Shown one piece after another: positions 35,380 to 42,908 of a stretch of DNA of 64,000 bases (positions within the stretch are counted from its first letter, which is position 1; the number at the start of each line of letters is the position of its first letter). The DNA lies in assembly GCF_014696925.1 (NCBI RefSeq), contig NZ_JACJQY010000012.1, forward strand, positions 1 through 64,000. Direction: 5' to 3'. Made by a program: the position numbers and the translations under genes. The notes below the pieces were generated by a model that did not search any database, was not told the DNA's origin, and was given only the letters and a program-made list of their open reading frames with translations. The stretch comes from Phormidium tenue FACHB-1050 (GTDB taxonomy: Bacteria; Cyanobacteriota; Cyanobacteriia; Pseudanabaenales; Pseudanabaenaceae).

Positions 35380-35769
35380 ATGCCGCAAACTAAAATCTAT
35401 GGAAATGCTGATTTCATCCAGCAAAATCGCGAAGTTCTATCGACTACTATTCATGCTTGCGTTGTCGAGGCTCTCAACTATCCTCCTGAAAAGAAGTTTC
35501 AGCGATTCTTTCCATTGCAAGCTGAAGACTTTGAATATCCAAGCGATCGCTCAAACAAATATATTATCATCGAGATCCTGATGTTTGCAGGACGTACTGT
35601 GGAAGCAAAGAAAAATCTCTATCGGTTATTATTTGAACGTCTAAAGGAAAAATTAGATATTTCTTCTTTAGATATTGAAATTATTTTGATCGAGACTCCA
35701 AGCCATAATTGGGGAATCCGTGGGGTTGCAGGTGATGAATTGAATTTAAACTACAAGGTGAATGTATAG
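35380..35769 (+). CDS. Tautomerase family protein
   Basis: 129 residues with the catalytic Pro directly after the initiator Met (MPQTKIYGNADFIQQNREVL), followed by the beta-alpha-beta tautomerase fold (FFPLQAEDFEYPSD, EILMFAGRT, IETPSHNWGIRGVAGDELN). The last motif is typical of the larger tautomerase_2/MSAD-like group. The substrate is unknown. The GNAT gene follows after three bases, so the pair is an operon. Confidence 0.88.
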   Translation: MPQTKIYGNADFIQQNREVLSTTIHACVVEALNYPPEKKFQRFFPLQAEDFEYPSDRSNKYIIIEILMFAGRTVEAKKNLYRLLFERLKEKLDISSLDIEIILIETPSHNWGIRGVAGDELNLNYKVNV

Positions 35770-35772
35770 AAT

Positions 35773-36237
35773 ATGAGTGATCTTGACCTCAATTTTCGCT
35801 TAGCACAATTTATTGATATTGATCCATTAATGGAACTTGTGCAAGAGTTCTATCAATTTGAGAAGATAACGTTTGATGATGGTGTTATCAAAGCATTTAT
35901 TGCGCTGCTTAGTGATGAACAATTTGGCGTGATTTGGTTGATGTGCGATCGCGATCGCACAATTGGCTATGTTGCCCTAACTTTCTTTTTTAGTATGGAA
36001 TATCATGGTCGTTGTGGGCTAGTCGATGAGCTATATATCCGTGAAGACTATCGTGGCAAGGGGCTTGGTAAGCAAGCTTTTGTCGTGATTGAAGACTATT
36101 TAAGAAGCCAAAGGATGCGATCACTGTCTCTAGTTGTCGATCACTGGAATGAGCCAGCCGAAGCGCTCTATACCAAACTAGGATTTCGCCGAGAGCAGCG
36201 TCACTTAATGGTCAAGCATATCAATACCAACCTATAA
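35773..36237 (+). CDS. GNAT family N-acetyltransferase
   Basis: 154 residues. The acetyl-CoA-binding motif A is LVDELYIREDYRGKGLGKQA (R-G-x-G-x-G), with the later AEALYTKLGFR closing the fold. It is cotranscribed with the tautomerase upstream. Substrate unknown. Confidence 0.9.
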   Translation: MSDLDLNFRLAQFIDIDPLMELVQEFYQFEKITFDDGVIKAFIALLSDEQFGVIWLMCDRDRTIGYVALTFFFSMEYHGRCGLVDELYIREDYRGKGLGKQAFVVIEDYLRSQRMRSLSLVVDHWNEPAEALYTKLGFRREQRHLMVKHINTNL

Positions 36238-36260
36238 CTTATGAAGATTGCCCTCACCCC

Positions 36261-36330
36261 CCATCCTGCTCTCCCTTGATGGGAGAGCAGGGTGGTTTCA
36301 TTTTCGGAAAAAATAAAACCACCCTGCTTT
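36261..36330. repeat. Nested inverted repeats before the HsdR-N-like gene
   Basis: CCATCCTGCTCTCCC / GGGAGAGCAGGGTGG (36261-36295) and, overlapping it, AGCAGGGTGGTTT (36287-36299) with AAACCACCCTGCT (about 36318-36330). Two alternative pairings share the same central strand. Confidence 0.65.
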
Positions 36331-36423
36331 TCGCTTTGGCAATGGGGGACATTCCTTAGCTTTCTACTTGTTTCTGACTCTATATTTTACATCTCACGCC
36401 TTAACTGACCAGTGCCCCGAAAA

Positions 36424-36470
36424 CTCAATCGCCCAATCACCACCAAAAACGAGATCACAAAGCTTACATA
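36424..36470. repeat. HIP1-repeat fragment A
   Basis: Contains AATCGCCCAATCACCACCAA and AAACGAGATCAC, diverged copies of the unit in the arrays at 37818-38005 and 39399-39600, overlapping the 3' end of the HsdR-N-like gene. Confidence 0.6.
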
Positions 36471-37084
36471 CATATTTTCGAGCCTAGATGTTTTAGTATT
36501 TGTAATACTTCATAAAGCTCATTATTAGGGTTTACCAAAGAAAATAACCGTGAATTAGTATACTCATTTTGTGAAGTCTTCAAAAATAAAAAATCATTCC
36601 CATTGGTAATCATGCCAAAAGTTGATTGCACGGGTTCCGAATTACTCAACATATAAGCTAAAGCTTGTGGAATCGCTCTTGTTACAGCAAAATCACTTCG
36701 TTTTGATTCAATGACTAATAACCAAAGCTGATTCTTTATTACCAATACATCGATCCGTCCTCGAATTATGGTTCCTTCGTCTTTCATTTCCAATGCTATA
36801 GCTGTTTCTGTCTCGATCCGAAATGGCTTGTGATAAAAGCCAGCGAGATCTAACAATGGTGCAAGCACTACCATTTTTACTGTATTTTCTAACATTGGTG
36901 GATCTTCCATCAATTCTAGAAAATTTGCTTTCACCCGATCTAATAAATGGTGATCTTCTTCACTTAATGGTGTAAACCCATCCAACCATTCATTAAAAAA
37001 AGCAGCATCTTGAGATATTTGAATCCCAAAGTTTTGCTTTAATTCCCTTAGCATTACATCTTTCGCTGCGATCGCTTGAGCCAT
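36464..37084 (-). CDS. Stand-alone HsdR-N-like restriction endonuclease domain protein
   Basis: 206 residues, with D112 in GRIDVLVIKNQ, E126 and K128 in LLVIESKR, and Q140-x3-Y144 in IPQALAYML: the D, ExK and QxxxY elements of type I restriction endonuclease R-subunit N-terminal domains. No helicase, specificity or methyltransferase gene is nearby, so it is a solitary domain. The ATG at 37084 begins MAQAIAAKDV. It could be a degenerate restriction gene, a nicking nuclease, or a regulatory protein; function uncertain. Confidence 0.8.
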   Translation of the reverse strand: MAQAIAAKDVMLRELKQNFGIQISQDAAFFNEWLDGFTPLSEEDHHLLDRVKANFLELMEDPPMLENTVKMVVLAPLLDLAGFYHKPFRIETETAIALEMKDEGTIIRGRIDVLVIKNQLWLLVIESKRSDFAVTRAIPQALAYMLSNSEPVQSTFGMITNGNDFLFLKTSQNEYTNSRLFSLVNPNNELYEVLQILKHLGSKICM

Positions 37085-37129
37085 GATGAATTGTAGGTAG
37101 AAGTAATAATCTTAATATTAGTGCAAAAA

Positions 37130-37180
37130 CAAAATCACCAACGCGATCGCCCAATCATCAACCAGAAACAAATAATACCA
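37130..37180. repeat. HIP1-repeat fragment B, upstream of parD
   Basis: Contains CACCAACGCGATCGCCCAAT, CATCAACCAGAAACAA: one copy of the same unit, between the HsdR-N-like gene and parD. Confidence 0.6.
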
Positions 37181-37261
37181 ATAAAATTTGATAACAGTTA
37201 TTGCTATTTACTGTTATTGCAGCGAGAATATTTACATCAAGATTATTAGAGGACTAAATTT

Positions 37262-37516
37262 ATGAATGTATCTCTAACACCAGAGCTAGAGAGCTTTATA
37301 CAGGGAAAGGTTAATACTGGCTTGTACTATTCTGCTAGTGAGGTTGTACGTGAGGGGTTGAGATTGTTACAGGAACGAGATCAACTTCAGCAGTTTCGTT
37401 TGCAGGAGTTGCGTCAAGATATTCAGGCGGGTTTAGATAGTGGTGATGCTACGCCCCTTGATATGCAGGCAGTGAAAGCGAAAGCACGGCAGCGCAAGCA
37501 ACAGAAACAGGTGTAA
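37262..37516 (+). CDS. parD: ParD-type ribbon-helix-helix antitoxin
   Basis: 84 residues: MNVSLTPELESFIQGKVNTG and YYSASEVVREGLRLL are the ribbon-helix-helix DNA-binding fold; the C-terminus is charged and probably disordered until bound to toxin. Two bases separate it from parE. It normally neutralises ParE and represses its operon. Confidence 0.92.
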   Translation: MNVSLTPELESFIQGKVNTGLYYSASEVVREGLRLLQERDQLQQFRLQELRQDIQAGLDSGDATPLDMQAVKAKARQRKQQKQV

Positions 37517-37518
37517 TA

Positions 37519-37815
37519 ATGGCAATCATTGTGAAGCGTCCGCTTGCTGAGTTAGATTTACTGGATATTTGGGATTATATTGCGGATGATAGTCCAGATA
37601 GAGCGGATGATTTTTTAGACCGAATAGAAAGTAAGCTATTGACTTTGGCTCAGAATTCGGGTTTGGGGCGGAAAAGACCAGAGTTATTGCCAGATATACG
37701 GAGTTTTCCTATTGGTAATTATGTTGTGTTTTATCAACAGATTGAGGATGGTATTGATGTGATTAGGTTGCTTCATGGTTCAAGAGATATTGAGCAAGTA
37801 TTTAAACAGAACTAA
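37519..37815 (+). CDS. parE: ParE-type toxin
   Basis: 98 residues in the RelE/ParE fold: VKRPLAELDLLDIWDYIADD, then RKRPELLPDIRSFPIGNYVV and VIRLLHGSRDIEQVF. Length is normal and no motif is broken. ParE homologues act on DNA gyrase. Its 3' end touches the first HIP1 array. Confidence 0.92.
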   Translation: MAIIVKRPLAELDLLDIWDYIADDSPDRADDFLDRIESKLLTLAQNSGLGRKRPELLPDIRSFPIGNYVVFYQQIEDGIDVIRLLHGSRDIEQVFKQN

Positions 37816-37817
37816 TG

Positions 37818-38005
37818 TAAGGCGATCGCCCAATCATCCCCCTACCCAAAACACGATCGCCCAATCATCCCATCAAAAAAGCGATCACCCCATCCCTCAC
37901 AAAAAACACGATCACCCAATCTTCCTCCTCACAAGATGCGATCTCCTAACCACTCACCAAAAAAGTGATCGCCAAATCACCTCAAAAACGGGATCGCCTA
38001 ATCTA
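37818..38005. repeat. HIP1-anchored degenerate array 1
   Basis: About seven units of the form (A/G)CGATCGCCCAATCATC-n-CAAAAAAC with a period of roughly 24-33 bases. HIP1 (GCGATCGC) is intact in the first unit and degenerate in others (CGATCACC, CGATCTCC, TGATCGCC). Between parE and doc. Confidence 0.85.
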
Positions 38006-38413
38006 CTAATCGTTAATAGGTTCGCTATTAATTTGCAGCCAGTTGGCTAGTCTATTCATATCTTCTTCTTGTTTTCCAAAACTTGCGGCTAATTCTAGGA
38101 AAAAGTTTGCTGCATCAGTCTCTGATGCTATAAGTTCAATTCCATTAATCGCTAAAAATGTATAAACAGCAATTAGGGCTATTCTCTTATTGCCATCAAT
38201 AAAACAATGATTTTTTACTAGCCCATAGCCGTAAGATGCAGCTAATTTGTATAAGGTTACATCTTCTTCGTAATGATACAGATTTCTGGGCTTGAATAAA
38301 GTTGACTCTAGAGCGCCTTCATTCAAAATTCCCGCCGCGCCACCTGAATCGGCAATGATTTCATTGTGTATAGCGCAAACGTCATGAGTCTCAAGCCAAT
38401 AAGGTTCGATCAT
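38006..38413 (-). CDS. doc: Doc-type (Fic/DOC) death-on-curing toxin
   Basis: 135 residues. The Fic/Doc active-site motif HCFIDGNKR (H-x-F-x2-GNKR) is intact; Doc kinases phosphorylate EF-Tu. The N-terminal WLETHDVCAIHNEIIADSGG and ILNEGALESTLFKP are typical. The antitoxin is an AbrB-type protein, with the two genes overlapping four bases (ATGA). Confidence 0.93.
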   Translation of the reverse strand: MIEPYWLETHDVCAIHNEIIADSGGAAGILNEGALESTLFKPRNLYHYEEDVTLYKLAASYGYGLVKNHCFIDGNKRIALIAVYTFLAINGIELIASETDAANFFLELAASFGKQEEDMNRLANWLQINSEPIND

Positions 38414-38631
38414 TTAGCCAACTCAATTAGTGCGTTGCGATATTTCTTCATACCACGTCGGGCTACTTCCATCTTTTTTGCGAAATCAGGATCATATGCA
38501 GATATCTCATATCCAGAGGCAGTTTTCGTAGCAAAAAGTTTGTCGCCATCATCAACATTCATGCTGACTGCCATTTCTTTTGGAATGATAATGCTTAGGG
38601 AGTTTCCTCTTTTTTTGATATTTAGAAGCAT
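38410..38631 (-). CDS. AbrB/MazE-type (SpoVT-like) antitoxin
   Basis: 73 residues: KRGNSLSIIIPKEMAVSMNV with DGDKLFATKTASGYEI is the swapped-hairpin AbrB fold. The C-terminal DFAKKMEVARRGMKKYRNAL is the likely Doc-binding helix. ATGA overlap with doc. AbrB-Doc pairs are common in cyanobacteria alongside Phd-Doc. Confidence 0.88.
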   Translation of the reverse strand: MLLNIKKRGNSLSIIIPKEMAVSMNVDDGDKLFATKTASGYEISAYDPDFAKKMEVARRGMKKYRNALIELAK

Positions 38632-38737
38632 GGCTATTTTCTCCAGTAGATTATGTTTAAGCGTCTTTTTTGAATGTTACTACAAATGTTGCAACATTCA
38701 ATTTTTTTAATCTTTTTTGGCAATAATCATTAATCAT

Positions 38738-38802
38738 CAACACGATCACCCAACTAATCCCCTCAAAAACGCGATCTCCCAATTACCCACAAGCCCAGAT
38801 GA
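38738..38802. repeat. HIP1-repeat fragment C, between the abrB and brnA modules
   Basis: AACACGATCACCCAACTAAT and AACGCGATCTCCCAATTACC, two diverged units of the arrays, in the gap between two toxin-antitoxin loci. Confidence 0.7.
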
Positions 38803-38810
38803 GAAAGGTT

Positions 38811-39092
38811 TTAAGTGGATTGACTTTGAGTAAGTTCCTCCCGTAATACTCTACGCAATATACTCTCTAGCGGTTCTTGTGATTGTTGATGGATATGTTG
38901 ACGTAAGGCTTCGTTGATGGATGTCTGATAATTATCGCCGCCTTTGTTGTTAGCTTCTGAGCGAAACCATTCTAAAATGTCATCGTCTAGCCGAATTGTA
39001 ATACGAGTTTTACCTTTAGCGACTGGCTCGATCGCTCCACGTTTGCCTTTGCTGAAGTCATATTCTGGTTCCATGTTTTTAATCCTCTTCAT
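38811..39092 (-). CDS. brnA: BrnA-type antitoxin
   Basis: 93 residues with RITIRLDDDILEWFRSEANN and GGDNYQTSINEALRQHI, the BrnA ribbon-helix-helix signature. The C-terminal extension LESILRRVLREELTQ is longer than usual. It overlaps brnT by 14 bases. BrnA represses the operon and blocks BrnT. Confidence 0.92.
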   Translation of the reverse strand: MKRIKNMEPEYDFSKGKRGAIEPVAKGKTRITIRLDDDILEWFRSEANNKGGDNYQTSINEALRQHIHQQSQEPLESILRRVLREELTQSQST

Positions 39093-39345
39093 ATTGTTTA
39101 CGTTCGCGGCGCTCTGCTAATCGTGCTGAAATTAAGCGAATGTCTTCACCTCGCCATGTGAAAACAACGACTAAGATTCTGCCAAAGGCATCCATGCCAA
39201 TAGTGACAAATCGATCTTCGTCAAATCTGTTGTCTGGAATTGTGATGGCGAGATCGTCTGAAAATACGGATACTGCATCGGCGAATTCAATGCCATGCTT
39301 TTGAAGGTTGGCTGCGGCTTTGTTTTTGTCCCATTGATACTTCAT
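39079..39345 (-). CDS. brnT: BrnT-type ribonuclease toxin
   Basis: 88 residues: WDKNKAAANLQKHGIEFADA and RFVTIGMDAFGRILVVVFTW, then IRLISARLAERRERKQYEED. This is the RelE-like BrnT fold with the conserved C-terminal SAR-x2-x2-E-RxxY motif. Expressed from upstream of brnA, as is usual for BrnTA. Confidence 0.92.
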   Translation of the reverse strand: MKYQWDKNKAAANLQKHGIEFADAVSVFSDDLAITIPDNRFDEDRFVTIGMDAFGRILVVVFTWRGEDIRLISARLAERRERKQYEED

Positions 39346-39398
39346 CTAATTATAGTGTGTACAAGTGTACATACAACTCTGCCATAAATTTGTATCAA

Positions 39399-39600
39399 GG
39401 CGATCGCCCATTCACCCACAAAACACGATCGCCCAACCACTCACAAAAAACACGATCGCCCAATCATCAACAAAAAACGCGATCGCCCAACCACTCACCT
39501 CAAAAACACGATCGCCCACTTACCCACAAAAAACGAGATCGCCCACTCATTGACCAAAAACATGATCGCCCAATCATCTCCCTACACAAAACGTGATCAA
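39399..39600. repeat. HIP1-anchored degenerate array 2
   Basis: About eight units of CGATCGCCCAN-n-ACAAAAAAC, period about 26-33 bases, HIP1 intact or nearly so in most. Short apparent frames within it (HKTRSPNHSQ-like repeats) are artefacts of the repeat. It lies between brnT and the WG-repeat gene. Confidence 0.88.
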
Positions 39601-39610
39601 AACTAAGGAC

Positions 39611-40300
39611 TTACCATATAACATCACCCGTCTTATCAATATGAATAATTTGATCGGAAGATATTACTTCTGCAATTCCATCTGAGAAGTCTGAAGCTTG
39701 ATCAAACTGACATTGGATTACTATTTGCCCTTTTTTATCAATATACCCCCATTTGCTATTGATTTTAACTCTTGCTAATCCATCAGAGCTTTTTTGGGCT
39801 TCATCAAATTCTATCTTGCCAAGTAGACGACCAGTTTTATCAATGTATCCCCATTTATTGTTTGTTTTAACTGGCGCAATCCCTTCTGAGAAACTAAGTA
39901 CCTCGTCAAATTGAGGATTTATAACTATGTTTCCTTCGATATCTATATAACCAATTTTTTTGCTAATTAAAACTGGAATTAATCCATCTGAAAAATATCC
40001 AGACCATTCAAATTTAGGTTGGATTAACATTCTTCCTGTACTGTTAATATATCCATATTTATTCCCTACTTTGACTCTTGCAACTCCATTAGAAAATTTA
40101 CCAGCGCTATCATATCTCGGCTGTATTTCCACATTCCCAAGACTATTGATATATCCCCATTTCTCACCTATTTTCACTGATGCTAGGTTTTCAGAAAAAT
40201 TGTGAGCATAATTAAACTGAGGAACAATTATTACATTGTCTTCTACGTCTTGGTATCCCCAGAGTTCATCTATCCGAAAAGGTATTAACATAATATTCAT
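39611..40300 (-). CDS. WG-repeat protein
   Basis: 229 residues composed of about six WG/KWGYI-type beta repeats of some 34 residues each: ELWGYQD, EKWGYINSLG, NKYGYINSTG, KKIGYIDIEG, NKWGYIDKTG, SKWGYIDKKG. Each is followed by a F-D/N-x-A-x-x-FS-(D/E/N)-G-(L/I)-A-x-V turn. The repeats form a beta-propeller- or solenoid-like surface for protein binding. No signal peptide is evident. AT-rich. In other bacteria WG repeats occur in extracellular, regulatory and defence-associated proteins; the function here is unassigned. Confidence 0.82.
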   Translation of the reverse strand: MNIMLIPFRIDELWGYQDVEDNVIIVPQFNYAHNFSENLASVKIGEKWGYINSLGNVEIQPRYDSAGKFSNGVARVKVGNKYGYINSTGRMLIQPKFEWSGYFSDGLIPVLISKKIGYIDIEGNIVINPQFDEVLSFSEGIAPVKTNNKWGYIDKTGRLLGKIEFDEAQKSSDGLARVKINSKWGYIDKKGQIVIQCQFDQASDFSDGIAEVISSDQIIHIDKTGDVIW

Positions 40301-40471
40301 ATTGTCAATTTGTGTAACCTATAAATTAATTGAAATCAATACTTGGGATAGACTTTGCTTGCCAACTAAATTATCAATTAGATCTTTATTTTAATTTACT
40401 ATAGACTTTAGTTGATAAAAAATACAAATTGCTATTTCCCAAAGTATTGATATGTTTTTCAATCTGAGATT

Positions 40472-41983
40472 CTATTTTAACCTCTCGATTAACCGATCGC
40501 CTACTCTTAGAGCATTAGCAATAATCGTCAAAGCAGGACTCACCGCCGCATTAGACGGGAAGAAACTGCCATCGACAACATAGAGATTATCGAGATCGTG
40601 GGCGCGGCAATCGCGATCTAAAACGGAAGTTAAGGGATCGACACCAAAGCGACAGGTTCCGCATTGATTGGTGACCACTTGCAAGGGCGACTCAGAGCGG
40701 GGATGCAGGAAACCAGTACGGAAGCCATCTAGGGACTTTTCGATATTTTTTAAAACATCAGTCCAGCGATAAATTAGGCGATCGTGGGCTTCCGTATTGT
40801 TGGGATTGTAATCGATATGGATTTTATTGTTTTCCCAACGCACCCGATTATTCGAGTCTGGTAAATCCTCCGTTTGCGCCCACCAACCGATCGAATGGGT
40901 TGCCAACTGCTTCAATCCGAAGTTGGGCATGAGCTTGGCAACAATAGAGAATACGGGAGGAGATTCTGCAAAAATGATGTCGGTGAGTAGTCCGCCAGAG
41001 TTCTGAATATGTCCCATCGGATAGGGGAAATCCGCATCACCCCAATAGAAATCATTCACATAAATCGACTTTTGGAAGGAGCCATTATTGGGCTTCGTGC
41101 TGAGTTGGACTACCGATGACAACAGACTTTTCATCAAATTCCGTCCCACTTGATCGGAGCTATTGGCAAGTCCTTTGGGATGGGAATCATTAGCCGATCG
41201 CAATAGCAACGCCGCCGAATTAATCGCACCACAGGCAAGCACAACGATATCGCCTAAAAAGAGATAGGACTGTCCGCCCACTTCCGCTTCTACTCCCTTC
41301 ACCGATCGCCCCGATGGATTGGTATGGAGACTAATCACCTTTGCTTGGGTTTTCAAGGTGACATTGGCAGATTTCAGGGCGGGGATGAGGCAACTTTCTT
41401 CAGAGTCGCTAGTGGGGTCATCCTCTTTACGGGTCAAGCCGAGGGGAATTGTGGATGGATGCAAACCTTGATTAGCGATCGCCTCATAGATCTTCTGCAT
41501 CTCTGGCTCATGACTCACCGCAGGATAGGGATAATTACCGCTGTGATTTGGTTCGGTGCTATCAGTTTGTGACTCACCATGCACCTTATAGAGATTTTCG
41601 GCTTCGGTGTAATAAGGCTCAAACTCGTCATACTTCACACACCATTCTGGCGAAATTCCCGCTTGATGGGTAACGGATTCAAAGTCCTTCTCGCGCCGCC
41701 GCAATAGAGCCGCACCATAGATTTTGGTATTACCACCGATCGCATAGTTAGTCTGTGGCGAAAATGGCTCACCTGTGTGGTCATACCATTGTTCGGGAGC
41801 ATGATAGCGATCGCGCTGAAAGATATCAATATTGCTGCGATTCTGTTCTTCGAGGGGCATAAAGTCACCGCGTTCCAGAATCAGGATTTTCTTACCTGTG
41901 GAAGCCAGTTTATAGGCAAGGGTTCCACCCCCCGCACCAGTTCCCACAATAATCACATCGTAATAATGGTCGTCAATAATCAT
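40472..41983 (-). CDS. GMC-type FAD oxidoreductase
   Basis: About 503 residues from the ATG at 41983 (MIIDDHYYDVIIVGTGAGGG), preceded by AAAGGAGAACCC; a longer frame to 42082 lacks support. The FAD-binding GxGxxG is VGTGAGGGTLA. Middle motifs: AIGGNTKIYG, VLACGAINSAALLLRSA. The C-terminal CGTCRFG and NLYVVDGSFFPSNAAVSPAL are typical of GMC choline dehydrogenase-like enzymes. The electron acceptor and substrate are not determinable. Upstream is a 306-base repeat-bearing spacer. Confidence 0.92.
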   Translation of the reverse strand: MIIDDHYYDVIIVGTGAGGGTLAYKLASTGKKILILERGDFMPLEEQNRSNIDIFQRDRYHAPEQWYDHTGEPFSPQTNYAIGGNTKIYGAALLRRREKDFESVTHQAGISPEWCVKYDEFEPYYTEAENLYKVHGESQTDSTEPNHSGNYPYPAVSHEPEMQKIYEAIANQGLHPSTIPLGLTRKEDDPTSDSEESCLIPALKSANVTLKTQAKVISLHTNPSGRSVKGVEAEVGGQSYLFLGDIVVLACGAINSAALLLRSANDSHPKGLANSSDQVGRNLMKSLLSSVVQLSTKPNNGSFQKSIYVNDFYWGDADFPYPMGHIQNSGGLLTDIIFAESPPVFSIVAKLMPNFGLKQLATHSIGWWAQTEDLPDSNNRVRWENNKIHIDYNPNNTEAHDRLIYRWTDVLKNIEKSLDGFRTGFLHPRSESPLQVVTNQCGTCRFGVDPLTSVLDRDCRAHDLDNLYVVDGSFFPSNAAVSPALTIIANALRVGDRLIERLK

Positions 41984-42038
41984 TGGGTTCTCCTTTGAAT
42001 AAATAATTTTAAAATAGAAAAACAATCGTAAAAGAACC

Positions 42039-42271
42039 GTAGGGGCAGAGCATTTGCGCCACAATTTCCAAACTCTCCACAAAAATCTCGATCCGCAAAT
42101 GCTCTGCCCTCTCCGCTTTCACTGTTAAATTTTCACTGCGTCTGATGTTTTGAAAATTGTCTCTGGGTTAGAGATTTTTGGGATTGTCCCTACGTTGCGA
42201 GGTTTTGGGCAAAGCATTCCCAAATAAAGGGGATCTAAGAATTTATAGATTGGGGTGGGAATGCTTTGCCC
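42039..42271. repeat. Two inverted repeats in the GMC / oxidase spacer
   Basis: GTAGGGGCAGAGCATTTGCG (42039-42058) with CGCAAATGCTCTGCCC (42094-42109), and GGGCAAAGCATTCCCA (42207-42222) with TGGGAATGCTTTGCCC (42256-42271). The CAAAGCATTCCC-type motif recurs in many cyanobacterial intergenic regions. Nothing else is seen in this 306-base gap. Confidence 0.75.
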
Positions 42272-42290
42272 CTACATTTTTATGATTCTT

Positions 42291-42908
42291 TTATTGCCAG
42301 ACGTAAATCAGAATAAACAACGCAATCCAAATCACATCGACAAAGTGCCAAAATAGTGAAGTGGATTCGACTCCGAATTCTCCTTTTGCGTAATTATCAG
42401 GAAAGAACGATCGCACTAACATGATTAGCTGCAACAGCACACCAGTGAAAACATGTAAGCCATGAAAGCCCGTCAGCAAATAGAAACTACCACCAAACAC
42501 ACCATCACCGAAGCCAAAGGTTAAACCACTCCATTCCACGGCTTGACCGTAAAGGAAGTAGCTACCCATTGCGATCGTTAGTAACCAGAAGGCGCGGAAT
42601 CCCCAAAGATTATTTTTATGGAGAAACTTTTCGGCGAGATAGATGGTGAAACTACTGGAAACTAGAACTACGGTATTAATGGCAGGTTCTCGAATTTCTA
42701 AGCCTGTAACTCCCACTGGTAGCCAATTGAGGGCGGTAGTTTTATAGACAATATAAGCAACGAAAAAGCTAAGGAAGATGACGCTTTCCGAAAGTAGAAA
42801 GACTACAAAGCCAAACATTCGATTGTCAGGATGATCGTGAAGTGTGGCTGCTTGAGCAACTTCTAAAATCGGATTAGAACTATCTATAGAAGTATCAGTT
42901 GGTTGCAT
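42291..42908 (-). CDS. ctaE: Cytochrome c/quinol oxidase subunit III (ARTO-type)
   Basis: 205 residues with five to six transmembrane helices and the subunit III core FGFGDGVFGGSFYLLTGFHG followed by LHVFTGVLLQLIML. It ends FWHFVDVIWIALFILIYVWQ. Starts 14 bases inside subunit I, so it is coupled to it. Part of the ARTO-type operon. Confidence 0.93.
   Translation of the reverse strand: MQPTDTSIDSSNPILEVAQAATLHDHPDNRMFGFVVFLLSESVIFLSFFVAYIVYKTTALNWLPVGVTGLEIREPAINTVVLVSSSFTIYLAEKFLHKNNLWGFRAFWLLTIAMGSYFLYGQAVEWSGLTFGFGDGVFGGSFYLLTGFHGLHVFTGVLLQLIMLVRSFFPDNYAKGEFGVESTSLFWHFVDVIWIALFILIYVWQ

Noticed and set aside
37818-38005. Possible CRISPR array (regular repeats of about 30 bases)
   Set aside because: Repeats are degenerate, unit length varies, the spacers are only a few bases long, and no cas gene is present. 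They are HIP1-based tandem repeats.
37775-38050. 91-aa frame over the first HIP1 array
   Set aside because: It overlaps parE and doc and its composition is that of the repeat.
39357-39596. Short frames encoding HKTRSPNHSQ-like repeated peptides
   Set aside because: They are translations of HIP1 array 2, without a Shine-Dalgarno sequence, and similar frames arise on array 1; no real gene.
41984-42082. 33-residue N-terminal extension of the GMC oxidoreductase
   Set aside because: The FAD motif would begin unusually far in, and AAAGGAG directly precedes the ATG at 41983.
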